Source: Xylogone sp. PMI_703
Taxonomy: Eukaryota > Ascomycota > Leotiomycetes
Assembly (NCBI GenBank): GCA_021399445.1
Contig: JAJTUQ010000001.1
Span: forward strand, 1,364,001-1,428,000
Reading direction: 5' to 3'
Length of the DNA stretch: 64,000 nucleotides
The position numbers and the translations under genes are program-made. The notes beneath the pieces are model-generated. The model was given only the letters and a program-made list of their open reading frames with translations, was not told the DNA's origin and did not search any database. This document shows positions 1 through 11,895 of this stretch, in pieces (positions within the stretch are counted from its first letter, which is position 1; each line of letters begins with the position of its first letter).

Positions 1-815
1 GGCGGATATCCATCATTGGGCCGTTCTACATGAAGATCTGCTTTTCACTGATGGGGAAATACAACGAGACAACAATAAACCCGAACATTCTTTCCCTGAA
101 TGCTATCGGGAAGGAGATTCTACGCCGGGCCGGATTATTCATGATTGATTTCCTTCTATATGTTTTTGTATGGCCCTGGCCTCGCGATTTCTTCGTCGGC
201 GGAAGAGGCGGCAGCCCGACCGCTTGGAGAGTTGGACTTGGATTCAGGGATAAAGATATTATTGTACGGAGAAGCAGGAAGTGGGATCGGGAAATCAAAG
301 ATCCTATTGAAGAGGGAAGTGGAAAGGCTCTACTTTTTGCAAATGTGGCCAAGGCTGTGGATCCTGCTTGGATGCAAGATAAGACGGGATACCTGATGTT
401 GAACCGTGAGTGGGACTTAGATTGGGGAGTTATTGTTAAAGCAACAAAGCTCGTGGATCGAGGGATTCTATCAATCGACGATTTCAAAACCACGATTCTG
501 GTTCACAGCAAGGAGTTTGGCTGGATGGTCGTTGAGACACCTCAAGCATCAGGGAGCGCAAAAGAGGAAGAAGGTCGAGCCAAGATTATGGCTTTCAAGG
601 ATGAATTAACTGCCCTGGGGAAGGAGAGCCTCTTCTTCCGCTGGATTGAATTAGTTCAGTTTGAGTCGTCGGGACCCGATGGTTTTGGTCCTGAGCAGCA
701 ACAGCGGACGATGCTTAAAGCTAAAAAGATGTTCGAAGATCAAGGCGTCGACTTTGAGAAGTTCTGGGACAAGGTTGGCGGCCCACGAGGGATGCCCGGT
801 ATGGATGACCTGTAA
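1..815 (+). CDS. Unknown protein with one hydrophobic segment, 5' end outside window
   Basis: I do not recognise this family. The frame is open from the left edge (codons read R-I-S-I-I-G before the Met at 30), so the true start probably lies upstream or in an earlier exon. From the Met at 30 the product has 261 residues. A hydrophobic stretch near residues 33-48 (AGLFMIDFLLYVFVWPW) could be a membrane anchor. After it comes a Gly/Arg patch and then a soluble region rich in Trp and charged residues, ending in an acidic, Gly-Pro tail (GMPGMDDL). Coding character is good: no stop, balanced composition, conserved-looking aromatic blocks. It converges on the NLR-like gene, with about 730 bp between their stops. 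The ER or mitochondrial outer membrane would be possible locations, but this is a guess. Confidence 0.6.
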   Translation, partial: RISIIGPFYMKICFSLMGKYNETTINPNILSLNAIGKEILRRAGLFMIDFLLYVFVWPWPRDFFVGGRGGSPTAWRVGLGFRDKDIIVRRSRKWDREIKDPIEEGSGKALLFANVAKAVDPAWMQDKTGYLMLNREWDLDWGVIVKATKLVDRGILSIDDFKTTILVHSKEFGWMVVETPQASGSAKEEEGRAKIMAFKDELTALGKESLFFRWIELVQFESSGPDGFGPEQQQRTMLKAKKMFEDQGVDFEKFWDKVGGPRGMPGMDDL

Positions 816-1546
816 AATATATATACATGATTAATATGTAATAAAAATAGACAGCTCGTGCTGGGTTGTCTCGGATGCATCAACGAGCGAATAGGATACT
901 GTAATAACTCCACGTCTCGTCCTTGTAATAATGAGTTCCGAATATCTGTCTTACCCTTGCGGGGCTTCGTATTACACTGTCTTGGTACATCCGATGACTT
1001 GATCACGGGGTTTCATGAGAATGATGAGATCACGCTTAGCAAGTAAATGTCAACATCAACCTATATATCGTGTCACATATAATTGATTATTCGTGCTATT
1101 CAGTCGAAGATCCGTTGTTATAGTCAGTGATGGATTTGGCAGGTATCCCATAACACTCCATGAACTTTTGTATGTCTAGCATTGGAGAGACAGCCAGATC
1201 TAACTTAAACACCATGCAAGTTCTATACCTATCACCATTCTCGTTTCCTTGTAATAGTCCCACCATCCCAATGCTATCCCCGATTCTAACACCTTTTCAT
1301 ATGATTTTGGTATTCCAGCTCCTCATAAAATATTTCACCACGCTTTACTCCCACCCTGATGCCCCCATTTGTTGTAATTCCCCTAATGCATAAAAGTATA
1401 GGAACGCAAGAGTGCACACAGAAAAGCAAAAGCGACACATGATGCCAGTGAACAGAATTTCAGAACAAAGTGTATACTAATGCAAACAGTCCAAGCCGTA
1501 GCTTAATAAAATTTCACACCCACTTACTCGTACTCACAATTACCGA
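816..1546. other. Intergenic, convergent 3' ends
   Basis: AT-rich spacer between two stop codons that face each other; it presumably holds both 3' UTRs. Only short, compositionally poor frames occur. I see no RNA gene or repeat. Confidence 0.6.
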
Positions 1547-4500
1547 TCACCTTTTGTATCTATGACGATACCCAGCGCCAGCACCGGGCCCGTTGTCTCT
1601 AAACTCTCCCTTCTCAAAAGCCTTTGCATCCGCACGCATCCTCTCGGCCCTTTCTCTTGCAAGGTCGATTGCAACTGGCTCGGGGTAGTCTCCAAATTCA
1701 ATAAATCTACCTCCAGCCCTGACTCCCCCAGACCCACTCCGACTCATCTCATGTGAGTACAGTGGATCTGGAGTGGAATTTGGTACCAAAGGCGGAGGGT
1801 AATATGATTGCGGCCCTTGGTTGCCGATATTTGCTCGTGGTGAGAAAGGAGGGGCTGCAGGATTGAAACTCCGCCGTGTTTGTGGTATTGTAGGAATGCT
1901 ATAAACTGTTAGTTGGTGTTCATTGTATGTTTAATGTACTATAGTTAGAAGAAAGGATGCGAAGAGAGCACTCACTCATTCTGCTGCGGAATAACCCACT
2001 CATCTAGACTCTCAATCATTGCGGCTCTTGCAAAACCTAGCTTAGGGCTTGGCCTAGCAGGTCTTCTTCCCACTCCTGCTGCTTGAGCTTTCAACTCCTG
2101 TTCTCGTAGCCTCTCATGTATTTGATAACTGTTAGGTGAGTGTCTCGGGGAGAAAGGCGGTAGTTCTGGAGGAGGCTCTGAATCCGTTAGGGATGGCCGT
2201 CGATAGTCTGCGCCAGGTAAACCGGAGCCTGCTGAGTGTCTGGATTGCCCGGATTGCGCAGACTGGTGACGTGACATAGGTTGAGAAGAATATCCACCAC
2301 GTAATAATGAGTTATTGAACAGCGACCCTGGAGAAAAGGGTGAGGCGTACCGAATATCTGGCGTCGAAAGCGATCCGTACGCTGGCTGCTCCAGTTCTTC
2401 CTGCATAGAAGGGGGAATGTCTGAGTAAGCTGGTGTAGAATAGTTAAGGGGGCTCGGGAGGTAAGTGGGCCTCGCAGAAGAGGAATGAGATCGATGTCTC
2501 CTCTCGACTGGTATTGGCCCTTCCATACGCGGATACATCGTAGTTGGATATGGCTTGGGCCCAACAGAGAGATCATCAGAGTTGAACTGTCCAGGGATCT
2601 CGTACACAGCTGTACTTGACGATGGATATGGCTGTACATACATCTTCGGTGGAGTGCGAGAATCCCCAGCTCCATCAGATTCGGGAACATCTGCCGCAGG
2701 TTGTCTGCCCAGTGCATGTGGGATTCTTTGAAGAGAGGCCATCGCCGAATCCTGAGGACGATGTCCGAGTGTTGAAGAGATTTCACTTGGGGCTGCTGGC
2801 TCTGATGCTGGCCGGATTGGTTCGTCGATGCTCCATGCAGTATCTGTGGTGGAACCTAGGACTGGAGAGGCATATGAAGCTGACCCTGATCGCATACGAT
2901 CGCTGTCGACTGCGCCATCTAGTACTTTTGCAGGAGCAGACCTGCGATCTTGGATTTTACCTCCGCCTCTGGGTGGAGGGGGACTATTCATCGTGATATG
3001 GTTCAAAGCAACCTCTGCGCTCGATTTTCCTGATATGCGGCCCCGGGACTGCTTTGACGAGAGATTATGAACTGTACCCTTAGCAGTCTCACGGCTGACA
3101 CGAGGATCTATAACACCCGCTGCACGATATGCCCCGTCACTGTCGCTGTACCTTAACCTTTCATGTGCTCGTACACTACGGTGAAGATCAGACTTCGACG
3201 TTCTGGAACGCAGTCGGCGGTTCCGCACAACTTGCCATGGCTGTTCGAGGCTGTTTGTTGATCCCTGCTTTACAGTCCTCTGAGAGTTCTGGGCTGTCAT
3301 TGGCACTGCTTCATTATCAGTGTCATAACCATCATCTTCGTGGTCGTGTCGTGGAAAGTTTTGCGTAAGGGCGTTTTCTAGACGAGATGGAAACTCATGG
3401 CCCAGGAGACTCGCTGGTGACTCCACAGTGACTTGCTCTGCATCTAATCCCCAGCTCAAATTACGGGGTGGAGAGTTACCAAATGTACTAGGTGTTTCGG
3501 GACCAGTATCCGATGAGCTGCTCGTACGGTCGAAGATCGAAGTTGCGAAGATGTCAGATTTACCCTCCACAATATCATTTGATGACTCCGGAGTTCTTCG
3601 ATCTATTTCACCTTGGATCCTTTCAAGTCGAATATCTAGCTCTGTCTGAGCATCTTCAAGAATAAACCATTTCTTTTGATGTCGAACAACGTGCTCCCGT
3701 AGTCTGGCGCCATGGATCTGATACAGTCTATAATCTTCAACAAGACCTTTGTGTGACCTACGAGTGATACGCTCGTGCGCCAGATCGTATGAGCCACAGA
3801 ACATCTTCACAGCATGTCCCAGCCACTGACCAAGATGGTTTGTTGCATATAAAGTATCTACAAAGAAGCCTTGAACAACACTGTGTATGCGAACGACATC
3901 GAGATTATCGGCCAACATATCTCTGCTACTTTGAGAGCTCCGGAAAGAGTGGGACGGCATATTATCGTTGCGGTCGATGAGAGCAAACATATTCAACATC
4001 TTGAAAGTATTATTTAGAGAACGACCAGTAATCGGCTCAGTGGCTCTGACTGGGATATCAATAGAGTGTAGTCCTAGATATATCATTTCAACAGGAATGT
4101 GCTGGCTGAAGAAGCAGAGGATCTGGATCAGATTCAAAGCCTCTACCCATCCAAGGATTTTGAGTTGCTCCACCACCGCTTGGTAAGTACCAAGACCTCT
4201 GAGCTTAGGTTGAGAAGTATACGACTTGGCGAATTTGGATAGAAGCTCGTCAGACGCTTTCAGTTGTTGTGCACCAACATGGATCACAACCGGGAGGAAT
4301 TCCATGGCTCGGACAATCTCCATCGCATAGCTCAATTCTTCAGTGGTGGGCTTTTTTTTGTCAAGTTCTAGAAGTAGTAGCTCTTGAGCCTCTCTTGCTG
4401 ATAACAACGGCAACTTGATAACTTGTGGATTCATAAAGTGATGGTCTCCGCCAGCTGTCTTTTCTGTCGAAGTATATATCAAGCTTGAATTCGGTGTATC

Positions 4501-6165
4501 AGGCAGAAACTTGAGCCAATCCTCTGGGCGGCCGAAATGGATACCATCTAGTACCATTAACCAATCTTGTCTTTGATTCAACCACTCCCTGACAATAGTT
4601 ATAAATTGCTGCGGATCTCGTGTGATATTTGTCTCTTCTCCTGTAGTATGAAGGGCTGCCTTTGCAGCAATATCCCAGTATCCTGCTGCAACTTCTGCAA
4701 CACTCTTGGCGCTAAGCCAGAATATTCCTCCTGGAAAGTCTGACCTGTGTTCATAAACATACTCCCTAGCTAAATGGGTCTTCCCACCACCGGGCATTGA
4801 CTGTATTAGAACAGCGGAGGTTCCATCGCGTCGTCTCTTCTTGTCGAACAGTATTTTGTGTATCTCTTCTAACTCTGCCTTTCTTCCAACAAAGATAGAA
4901 TTTGGACGGAAGCCTAGAGGCTTGATGAATATTGCAGGACTGGTAATCGAGTCTGTCGGTGCAATGCTAGCAACCGAATGAATGAGACTAGTGGACATAA
5001 CTCCCGAGCTTGATAAGTCTGGCGTGCTTGCTACCGTATCCTTCTCTACCAGCTTCTGATCATCTTTTGGCCGATACGATTCTAGCAATTCCGATGCCAT
5101 AGCTTCTCGAATCTGTTGTCTCCTCTTCTTTTCCATCTCCCATCTAGCTTGGATTATTGATGATGACTCAACAGCCCATGAGTTGATAGTAGTTGCGATA
5201 TTTAAATAGCCTGGCGCATTCTTGCTAGTAAACTTCGCAACACCTGCATGGTCTGCTTCAATTCCGAAATAGGTTACGTCGGGTAATAGGGGTGAAGCAG
5301 ATAGTTGATCTACAACAAAGGCTTGCGTTCCTTTCAAATCGGTTTTGACGGATTCATACACCATGCATATCTTGAATCGTTGATAGATGTCCAAGAAATG
5401 CAAATTGACATTCTGTAATGTCTCGTTGTCTTTTTGGAGGGTTCTGATAAGGTGAGAATCGGTATCGAGAAGCTTTTTGGGTACTAATGCCTCTACCATT
5501 CCTTGGAGAATACGGCCCCATTTCGCAGGGTCTGCACCTGTGTGAGGAGTTCCTAGAAATATGATTCCGTATGTTGAGACAAAAATGGACCGGTTATCCT
5601 CAGCATTCTTACTCTGAAGATCATTTGAAAGTTCTAACGCCTAGATATAGGGAGTTAGTTTGCATACTATAAAACCCGATTATGAATGGAGAACACTCAC
5701 TCTCTTCACAAGAATACCACCTAGGCTGTGTGCAATCCAAATAATCGGGTTCTCTATAGCCCCTTCACTCTTTCGCTCCAAGGCAAAGTTCAGAACAAGG
5801 TTCTGTGCATGCTGATGTAGTAAACTCGAATTGATGGGCCCTCCTCCAAACGCATAGACATCCGCATTATACCCGTATACCAGTATTCGGGCTTTAACTG
5901 TCTTCAGAGAGGCTGGGAGGAGTTGCGTCGGCCAAAATACACCATTCTTAGCGGTCCAACTCAATCGCGGGTCTCCATTCAAGCCGTGAACAAAGACGAT
6001 ATCCACCTTAGCGTCAGGATGAGCATAGACCTCAGTGATTTCGTACCGCTTGATCTCGTTAAGGTTAATAGCAGTACCCTGTGAAGCGGTGTCAGCGGCA
6101 GCTTTGTCCCCACCCCGACGCACGGCTTCTCTCTGATTCACATAGTTCTTCCAGAGACTGACCAT
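1547..6165 (-). CDS. NLR-like STAND protein: alpha/beta-hydrolase (SesB-like) + NB-ARC + disordered tail
   Basis: Three exons by splice signals: 6165-5701, 5640-1976 and 1898-1547, giving 1493 residues. Intron 1 has donor GTGAGT. Intron 2 has donor GTGAGT, a CTAAC branch site and acceptor TATAG. Residues 1-230 form a DUF676/PGAP1-type serine esterase: an oxyanion-type FVHGLNGD near 58-65, the nucleophile elbow AHSLGG (Ser147), and GTPHTGAD just after intron 1. An NB-ARC P-loop ATPase follows: Walker A SMPGGGKTHL near 436-445 and Walker B WLMVLDG near 514-520. The GLPL-type motif is weak (FLPVV). Fungal proteins with this N-terminal esterase are called SesB-type NLRs and are linked by family knowledge to non-self recognition and heterokaryon incompatibility. 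The tail from about residue 850 is Ser/Pro/Arg-rich and looks disordered. I see no ANK, WD or TPR repeats, which are the usual sensor. Architecture is secure; biological role is inferred. Confidence 0.88.
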
Positions 6166-8347
6166 GCTTGCGCCTGTTGATTCTATGACTCTTTTGCCAT
6201 GTAGACGCTTCTATTCTTCTCTCTCTCAAACGCACGACCACAACGAGCGTCTTATATGCGATGTATTGCTATACACGAAGTTGTCATTCTGCTGAGTTCC
6301 GTACCCCGGTGAAGCACGGCGACACGAAGTGGGTACAAAAGCTGTCTGCCTGACAGTCTTTGTAGAGGACACTTTACCAGACTCGATCTTGCCTTGGTTT
6401 GTCGGTCGGCACACGTGAAGGATTTCAGTCACACGGTAAAGCTTCGGAACCCTGCGCCACGGAAATCGAACAGTCACTCAGATGATGGAGCTCCAGAAAC
6501 ATTGTTGAGCAGAAATGTAACTAGGGCGGTCAGGGCTAGAAGTCAGCTGCGATGGAGGGGGCGCGGCAAGGCGCCAATGTCTCAGCGGAGCGGTTGCTGT
6601 TCCCCGGATAGTGTGAGCAGGGTGCGCGGGAAAGGCGCTGCAGATGGGGGAGCTTGCGATCATTGGGATAGGGTCGTTTCTTGCCCCAGCAGGCACAAGC
6701 ACCACGAGCCTCACGTCTGCATTACTATATTTTGCGGGGTTTTCTCCTTATGGTTACACGGTGCCCAGAATAAAGCTTGGACTTATGATTTCAGTGATCG
6801 CATTCTGCTCCAGAACTCCATCTTGCAGGAACACGATTGACTTGGGAGGAACTACGGAGTATGTACATTCTACTCACCATTGCCCAAGGCGAACCACGTA
6901 ACTCATTCTGATTGGAAATCTGCACTGGCTAGGTCGGGCGCTCCGCTCCAGACCGGTGGCAGGCTTCCACTCTCATCCTCCTATCACCACCAGCAGCATC
7001 TCTGGCGTTCTTCAGCTGTGGCAATATAACAAAGGCCTTCCAGAAGGATACCACAACGGGGCGCAGTGGAAGATGAGCGTTCTAATGTTGCAGTGATTAC
7101 GGAAATGCCGAAATGCCGCATCGGCTGTACTGGAGGATCCGACTTGGCCATGTCTCTGCAGCCGTGAAGCTAATGCAGGTTGCCTCATCTTTTGACAGCA
7201 TTAGCTGCGGAGAGGACCCCTCAGACCCCTATCTCGCTGTACTCTCCGAGTTTCTCGAGACGAGCCGCATGGAGAAGCAGTACGGTAGATTGAAGGACTA
7301 AGGCAGATAACGGTCGGAACCTCAGTGGATTAAAACTGGAGACGAGTGGATGACGCATGCTCGAAATGTGGTTATCAACCGCACATTTGATACCAAGGTA
7401 CTAATTACTGAGTTACTGTAGCTACTGTAGCTGTTGGTTGGTACCGTGGCTAACAGCGCTTTACCTTATCTTGGTCCAACAAAACTGACATTGACTCAGA
7501 GCAATGGTCTTGACTGTTTATTGCTAGCAAAGAACAGAAATCTATGGGACCCTACGATTGGTGTTGATTCAGTTTCAATAATATGGCTCGCCTCATCAAA
7601 CACGTCAGCCCCTTAGGAAACAGAGATTCCTCTGCCTTCCATATCGCCCCGTGCTGTCATGAATACAGAGAAATTTGCCCATGCGGCTCTTAAGCGCTTT
7701 CCGTGGCAAAATATCTCACATCTCCCATTTGTCTCCTGAAAAGGTACTGGCTCCCAGCATTCCTTCACAATGCTCTCATCGGTCCTGAACAAGCCTTGTG
7801 ACTTTCTGGGCCACAGCCTCCCGAACGCACAGTTCGGTAAGAGCAATGGTAACACAATTCTCTTGTTCAGGGGCGCTGATGGAAGTGAATCATCCATTTA
7901 AAAATGTAACACATATCGACCAGCAACATTGATGGAAATTATTGTTCAGCCTCGTCCAGCCGCCCATTTCATTATCAAAAGTATAGAAGGACATAAGTAT
8001 AGAGTTCAAACATTGATGTTGGGCGAATCCTGGACATGTGATGTCAATAGCTTTTTCTTGCCCTTTCTGGGACGGATAAGATCAACTGAGAGACTTTGTA
8101 CGTCGCCAGATAGCCCTGCTAATCCCCATCTCCATCAGAGTAGAGTACGAAGCCCCTGAGACCATAGAATATGACTCTTGAGTGTATCACAGTAAAACGG
8201 CAAGGGTCCAGCTATGGGCAGCAATAAGGATGCCTAGCAATGATATTCGTACGCTTGGTATCGGATTTGTAAATTTTCGTACTTCCAAAGCAACAGTCGC
8301 ATTGATTCACCGATCCAAAGTCCAGACCATGACTACAACCACACAGC
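6166..8347. other. Intergenic, 2.2 kb
   Basis: Upstream of the NLR-like gene and downstream of the FHA gene. Only short frames occur. The longest (6394-6840, + strand) is Arg/Ser/Cys-rich with no recognisable domain. A tandem 9-mer TACTGTAGC occurs twice around 7414-7431. The frame at 7613-7897 (-) has near-normal composition and could be a gene relic, but nothing supports that further. Confidence 0.5.
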
Positions 8348-9373
8348 TTAATCCTTTGGTGAAAGCATTAGCACATATTCCCTTGTGCTATGGCCAAACT
8401 GAATCAGATCCTTATCCCTGAGTTCCAAATAGCGGCTCCCTGGTATCTCCTCTTTGTTCAACATTGTACCATTCGCTGAATCAAGGTCGATCAGATAGGG
8501 CCTCACCCGACCTGTCTTATCTCCAAACTCATTCTTCTTCTCAACGTATCTGAACTGTATTACAGCGTGCTGCTTACTGATGCTTGGGTGTTCTGCATGC
8601 ATGTCAACTACAGCCGTCTCCCTACCTACAAGCCAGCAGCTTCGTGAATTGAGCTCTATTGTATCCACAACATCCGATCCTTTAAAGACAAAAAGTTTCC
8701 ACTGTTCTTTCGGAGAAGGCTTGCGTGCCTCTGGTGGCTCATGATATTTCAACACAATGGATGTGCCATCAGCCGTTGTCACAGAATTGGATGCCGCCGC
8801 AAGGAGACCTGTAGGGGCAAAGTTTGGTTTCTCTTTCTCTTTTTCTTCTTTATCACCTGCCGGCACAACCGCTGAGTTAGGATTCTTTACCATCTGAAAA
8901 GACTCTGCTTGTGACGGTAGTGGACCCTTCCGGACCACTTGAGAAGCGGAGCCTTCCCTTGAAGATCTTGCTTCTCTATCCCTGCTACTTCTATGCTCTG
9001 GTGACCGGTATTTCTTGTGTCTGTCAGATGAATTCCTTTCATCGTCGTACCGTCGTGAACTTTGGTGATCTGGGCTTCGAGATCTCGGACGCCTACGATG
9101 TCTATCCTCTGTAGTCCTGTCCCTATCACGGTCTCTATAATCTCTGTCTCTCGAGGCATACTTTCTATCTCTATCATCGTAACGATCTCTCCTGTCGGAT
9201 GATGCATCTCGTCCTACATGGTGTCGAGCATGACTTCTTTTGTCTTCTGAAGATCCATAATCCTTTCTTCGTCGATATCGCCGGCTCTCTGCTTCAGAAT
9301 CGCGTGAATCCGATCCCGATCTGCGTCGCCTGACATGATCATGTCTCGAGGCTGGGGACGGAGAGCGGCCCAT
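8348..9373 (-). CDS. FHA-domain splicing factor, SNIP1/Pml1-like
   Basis: Intronless, 341 residues. The N-terminal half (1-150) is an RS-like domain packed with Arg, Ser, Asp and His dipeptides. A linker with a Lys/Glu run follows, then a C-terminal FHA domain (about 215-335) carrying the phosphothreonine-binding signature: VGRE, SISKQHAVIQFR, and SANGTMLN. The end FGHSTREYVL is characteristic of the SNIP1/Pml1 family. In yeast, Pml1 is a subunit of the RES complex (with Bud13 and Snu17/Ist3), which promotes splicing and nuclear retention of unspliced pre-mRNA. SNIP1 is the animal counterpart with the same RS + FHA layout. It should act in the nucleus on the spliceosome. The start at 9373 is the first Met and begins the RS region (MGRSPSPAS). 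Confidence 0.88.
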   Translation of the reverse strand: MGRSPSPASRHDHVRRRRSGSDSRDSEAESRRYRRRKDYGSSEDKRSHARHHVGRDASSDRRDRYDDRDRKYASRDRDYRDRDRDRTTEDRHRRRPRSRSPDHQSSRRYDDERNSSDRHKKYRSPEHRSSRDREARSSREGSASQVVRKGPLPSQAESFQMVKNPNSAVVPAGDKEEKEKEKPNFAPTGLLAAASNSVTTADGTSIVLKYHEPPEARKPSPKEQWKLFVFKGSDVVDTIELNSRSCWLVGRETAVVDMHAEHPSISKQHAVIQFRYVEKKNEFGDKTGRVRPYLIDLDSANGTMLNKEEIPGSRYLELRDKDLIQFGHSTREYVLMLSPKD

Positions 9374-10342
9374 CTCGCTCCTATCCTCTAAAGTGTGGTT
9401 TTCTGTATTGTGCTGTGCACCGCAGTGTTATGGACGTTGAACCTCTGAAGCGTTGCAGCTTCGATAGCTGTTACTGGAGTGCCTGAGGTATCAAGTCCGA
9501 AATAAACTCCCGAAACCATTTTGCCTACTTTTTAGACCTCCGGCTCACAATTGATTAAAAAACACGTATAATTCTGATAGTTTGGGTCTATTTTTCCCAA
9601 TGCTGAGATTTAATTGTTATCCTCACAGTCCCAATATGCCGACTTTAACATAGATGCCGACTGCTTCATAGCTGCTCTCACAAGATGTTACATGCATCCC
9701 ACATGCTGAGATACAGAATAACAGTAGCTGTTAGCCTAGACCTTCCGCTCAAGCTTTCCTTTACCCACTCAATAAGCTTGAGTGCTTCTTTAGGTCTCCA
9801 AAGTATGCCTCGCCGCTTCCCAGGCCTGCTTAGTGACGACCCAAGCTGCGACCCTGTCAACACGCTCGGCGGCTACATGCGTCTGTGGAAGCATATTACT
9901 TGTGGTGATGATTCTTCAGCATTAACTGTGTTCTAAGAGCCAGTAGTTCGCTATCAGCAGACAAGGCTCAAGCAATCATTGAAAAATTCCAATGGCTGTG
10001 GTCTACGACCATATAAGGCTGCATCCGGCCGACCTCAGTAGCCATGCTGTGGTGCTTTGTAGAAAGTGGAGCTTGGAAGTAATAAGTAGGTAGGATCTGG
10101 GTTGTATCGATAATCGAGATTGTTGCTCCTTTCGTATTATATCTATTACACGTGGGCTTTTTGCTCAAAGTCTCTTCTTTCAATGTTTCTTACGAAGTCC
10201 TAGTAGCTTGTCCTCTCAATTAAATCATTAATACCGCCTATATCGTATGCTACATTTGCATAGGATCAGTGTTTCATAATAGCGCCTATATCTGATTAGC
10301 CAGCCTTCCAGTTACATAAGGCCTGAGCAAGCGCGAACAACC
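9374..10342. other. Intergenic, about 1 kb
   Basis: Separates the divergent FHA gene and the coiled-coil gene, so it holds both promoters. A minus-strand frame around 9900-9780 has protein-like composition but is interrupted after about 35 codons. No element is recognised. Confidence 0.5.
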
Positions 10343-11754
10343 ATGCCTCATGTTATAACACAATGGCAAGGTGGTGACTTGCCAAATAGCCTGGGCATCA
10401 TGAAAGGGGGTCAGACAACGGCAGCTCAACACCGTAGAAGCTTCTCAAGTTTACCTATGGCAAAGCAATCCCAAAACCGCAGCGGTCGTGGTATCCCGAA
10501 TTTAACTTTGCAAACGGCCGAGAGTTTCTACAGGAACGCAGCATCTCCAGAGAGTCTGGGCCAGGAATCACCCGTCCCAGTCACAACTGTTCAAGACCCC
10601 AGCTTTAAATCGCCTTCAAGATCGAATTGGGACTCACTCTCAGTTAATCCACCGTTTATTGAACTAGAGGATACCTCTCAGTGTGTTGTGAGGTCGAAAC
10701 CACCTCCCGTAAAAGGGACCAAGATTTCTTTCAAAACTTCGAAACCCCTAGTAAGTAAATATAATTTCTAGTTAATTGTTAATTGATAGCATCTTGTTTG
10801 CTTCCATTGTGATTTACCTATGCAGTATAATTCAGGCTTGCGTGGATCCAAGTAACGATCATTTAGAGTATTTCCCGTCCACATTGCCGTTGACTTTATA
10901 ACTGTTAAGAGATATACTTACATTTGATATAGTCCCGAGCTATAGTAGTGGCTCTCGATGAATCTATTGCTGCACTTGAAGCCGAAAGCCAGGAACTATT
11001 AAAACGCGCCCTAGCTGCTGAAAAAGTTGCTAAAGAAAATGAGCAGTTGCAGAATAGAATAAATGCGGCTGAAAAGACAGCAAGAGAGTTGAGAGAGCAG
11101 AATAGAGCCCTTCAGCATGAGATTGGTTTATACACCAGCAAACAGTTACCAAAGTCTTCACCACTTCAGGAGAAGTGTATTAATAGTACACCTATGTCAA
11201 CCTTTAACCCATCAACATTGTCCAGCAGAATAGACAACTTTCCACAAGAAGCATCCTCTAACATGCTGACACCGATCTCATATCATCCGATTTTAGAATC
11301 AAACCAGTGTGTAAGACGCCGGTTGCCACGACCATCCCAACGGCCAGCAATCCCTTCAGAATTTCGAAATTTTCCCCCAACCCCAGCAACATCCAACTTT
11401 GCCGTTAGTCCACAGTCAGCGTATCGCTCCCAACCACTTTCTCCTACACCAAATACATATATTTCTGCTATTTCTTCACCACTACCAGGCTCAGTCACTA
11501 GAAATAATGTCATGCTTGATGGAGTCTCTCTATCTACGCAGCCAGCCGGCTCTATCGTATCCTTAGCAGAGGCATATCGGAGGAATAAGCCACTACCCCC
11601 GCTGAGACAGCGGTCTATCTCAATACCTACAGGCGTGGTAGAAATAGGATATGGAGGAAGTAGAGAAATGGAACAACCAAAGAGGGAAAAGGCTTTTCAT
11701 AACCCTTTCCGCAAAGGCAAACGAAAAAAGAAGTGTAGCTACTGCAATTCTTAA
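10343..11754 (+). CDS. Unknown coiled-coil protein with Ser/Pro-rich region and basic Cys tail
   Basis: Two exons fit: 10343-10750 and 10933-11754 (409 residues). The donor is GTAAGT at 10751 and the acceptor is ATATAG at 10931-10932; both ends are phase 0. Residues 1-136 are polar and disordered-looking. The second exon opens with a heptad-rich segment (about 142-203) full of Ala, Leu, Glu and Lys, ending RALQHEIGLY; this is a clear coiled coil. A Ser/Pro/Thr-rich region follows, and the chain ends in a very basic stretch plus two Cys (FRKGKRKKKCSYCNS). I do not recognise the family. A small extra exon inside the 182-nt intron cannot be excluded. Its stop lies 141 bp from the stop of TSR3 on the other strand. 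Confidence 0.65.
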
Positions 11755-11895
11755 AAGCTTAATGACACTATAATGCCTAGAATAATGTAATAAAAGATAC
11801 CTGGCTTTAGCCATTGCAGGAGAAAGATGTCTACATTAGATAATACACAAAACCAAGCTTATATTTACTCGGCCTGTAAGGGAGAAATATAGTTA

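Noticed and set aside
6394..6840. 148-codon plus-strand frame upstream of the NLR-like gene
   Set aside because: Arg/Ser/His/Cys-rich composition typical of chance frames; no domain and no splice continuation.
7613..7897. 94-codon minus-strand frame with fairly normal composition
   Set aside because: No recognisable domain and no neighbouring blocks in other frames; too little to call a gene or relic.
9780..9905. Minus-strand protein-like stretch near AAWVVTKQAWEAARHTLE
   Set aside because: Ends after about 35 codons without splice signals; could be chance or a small relic.
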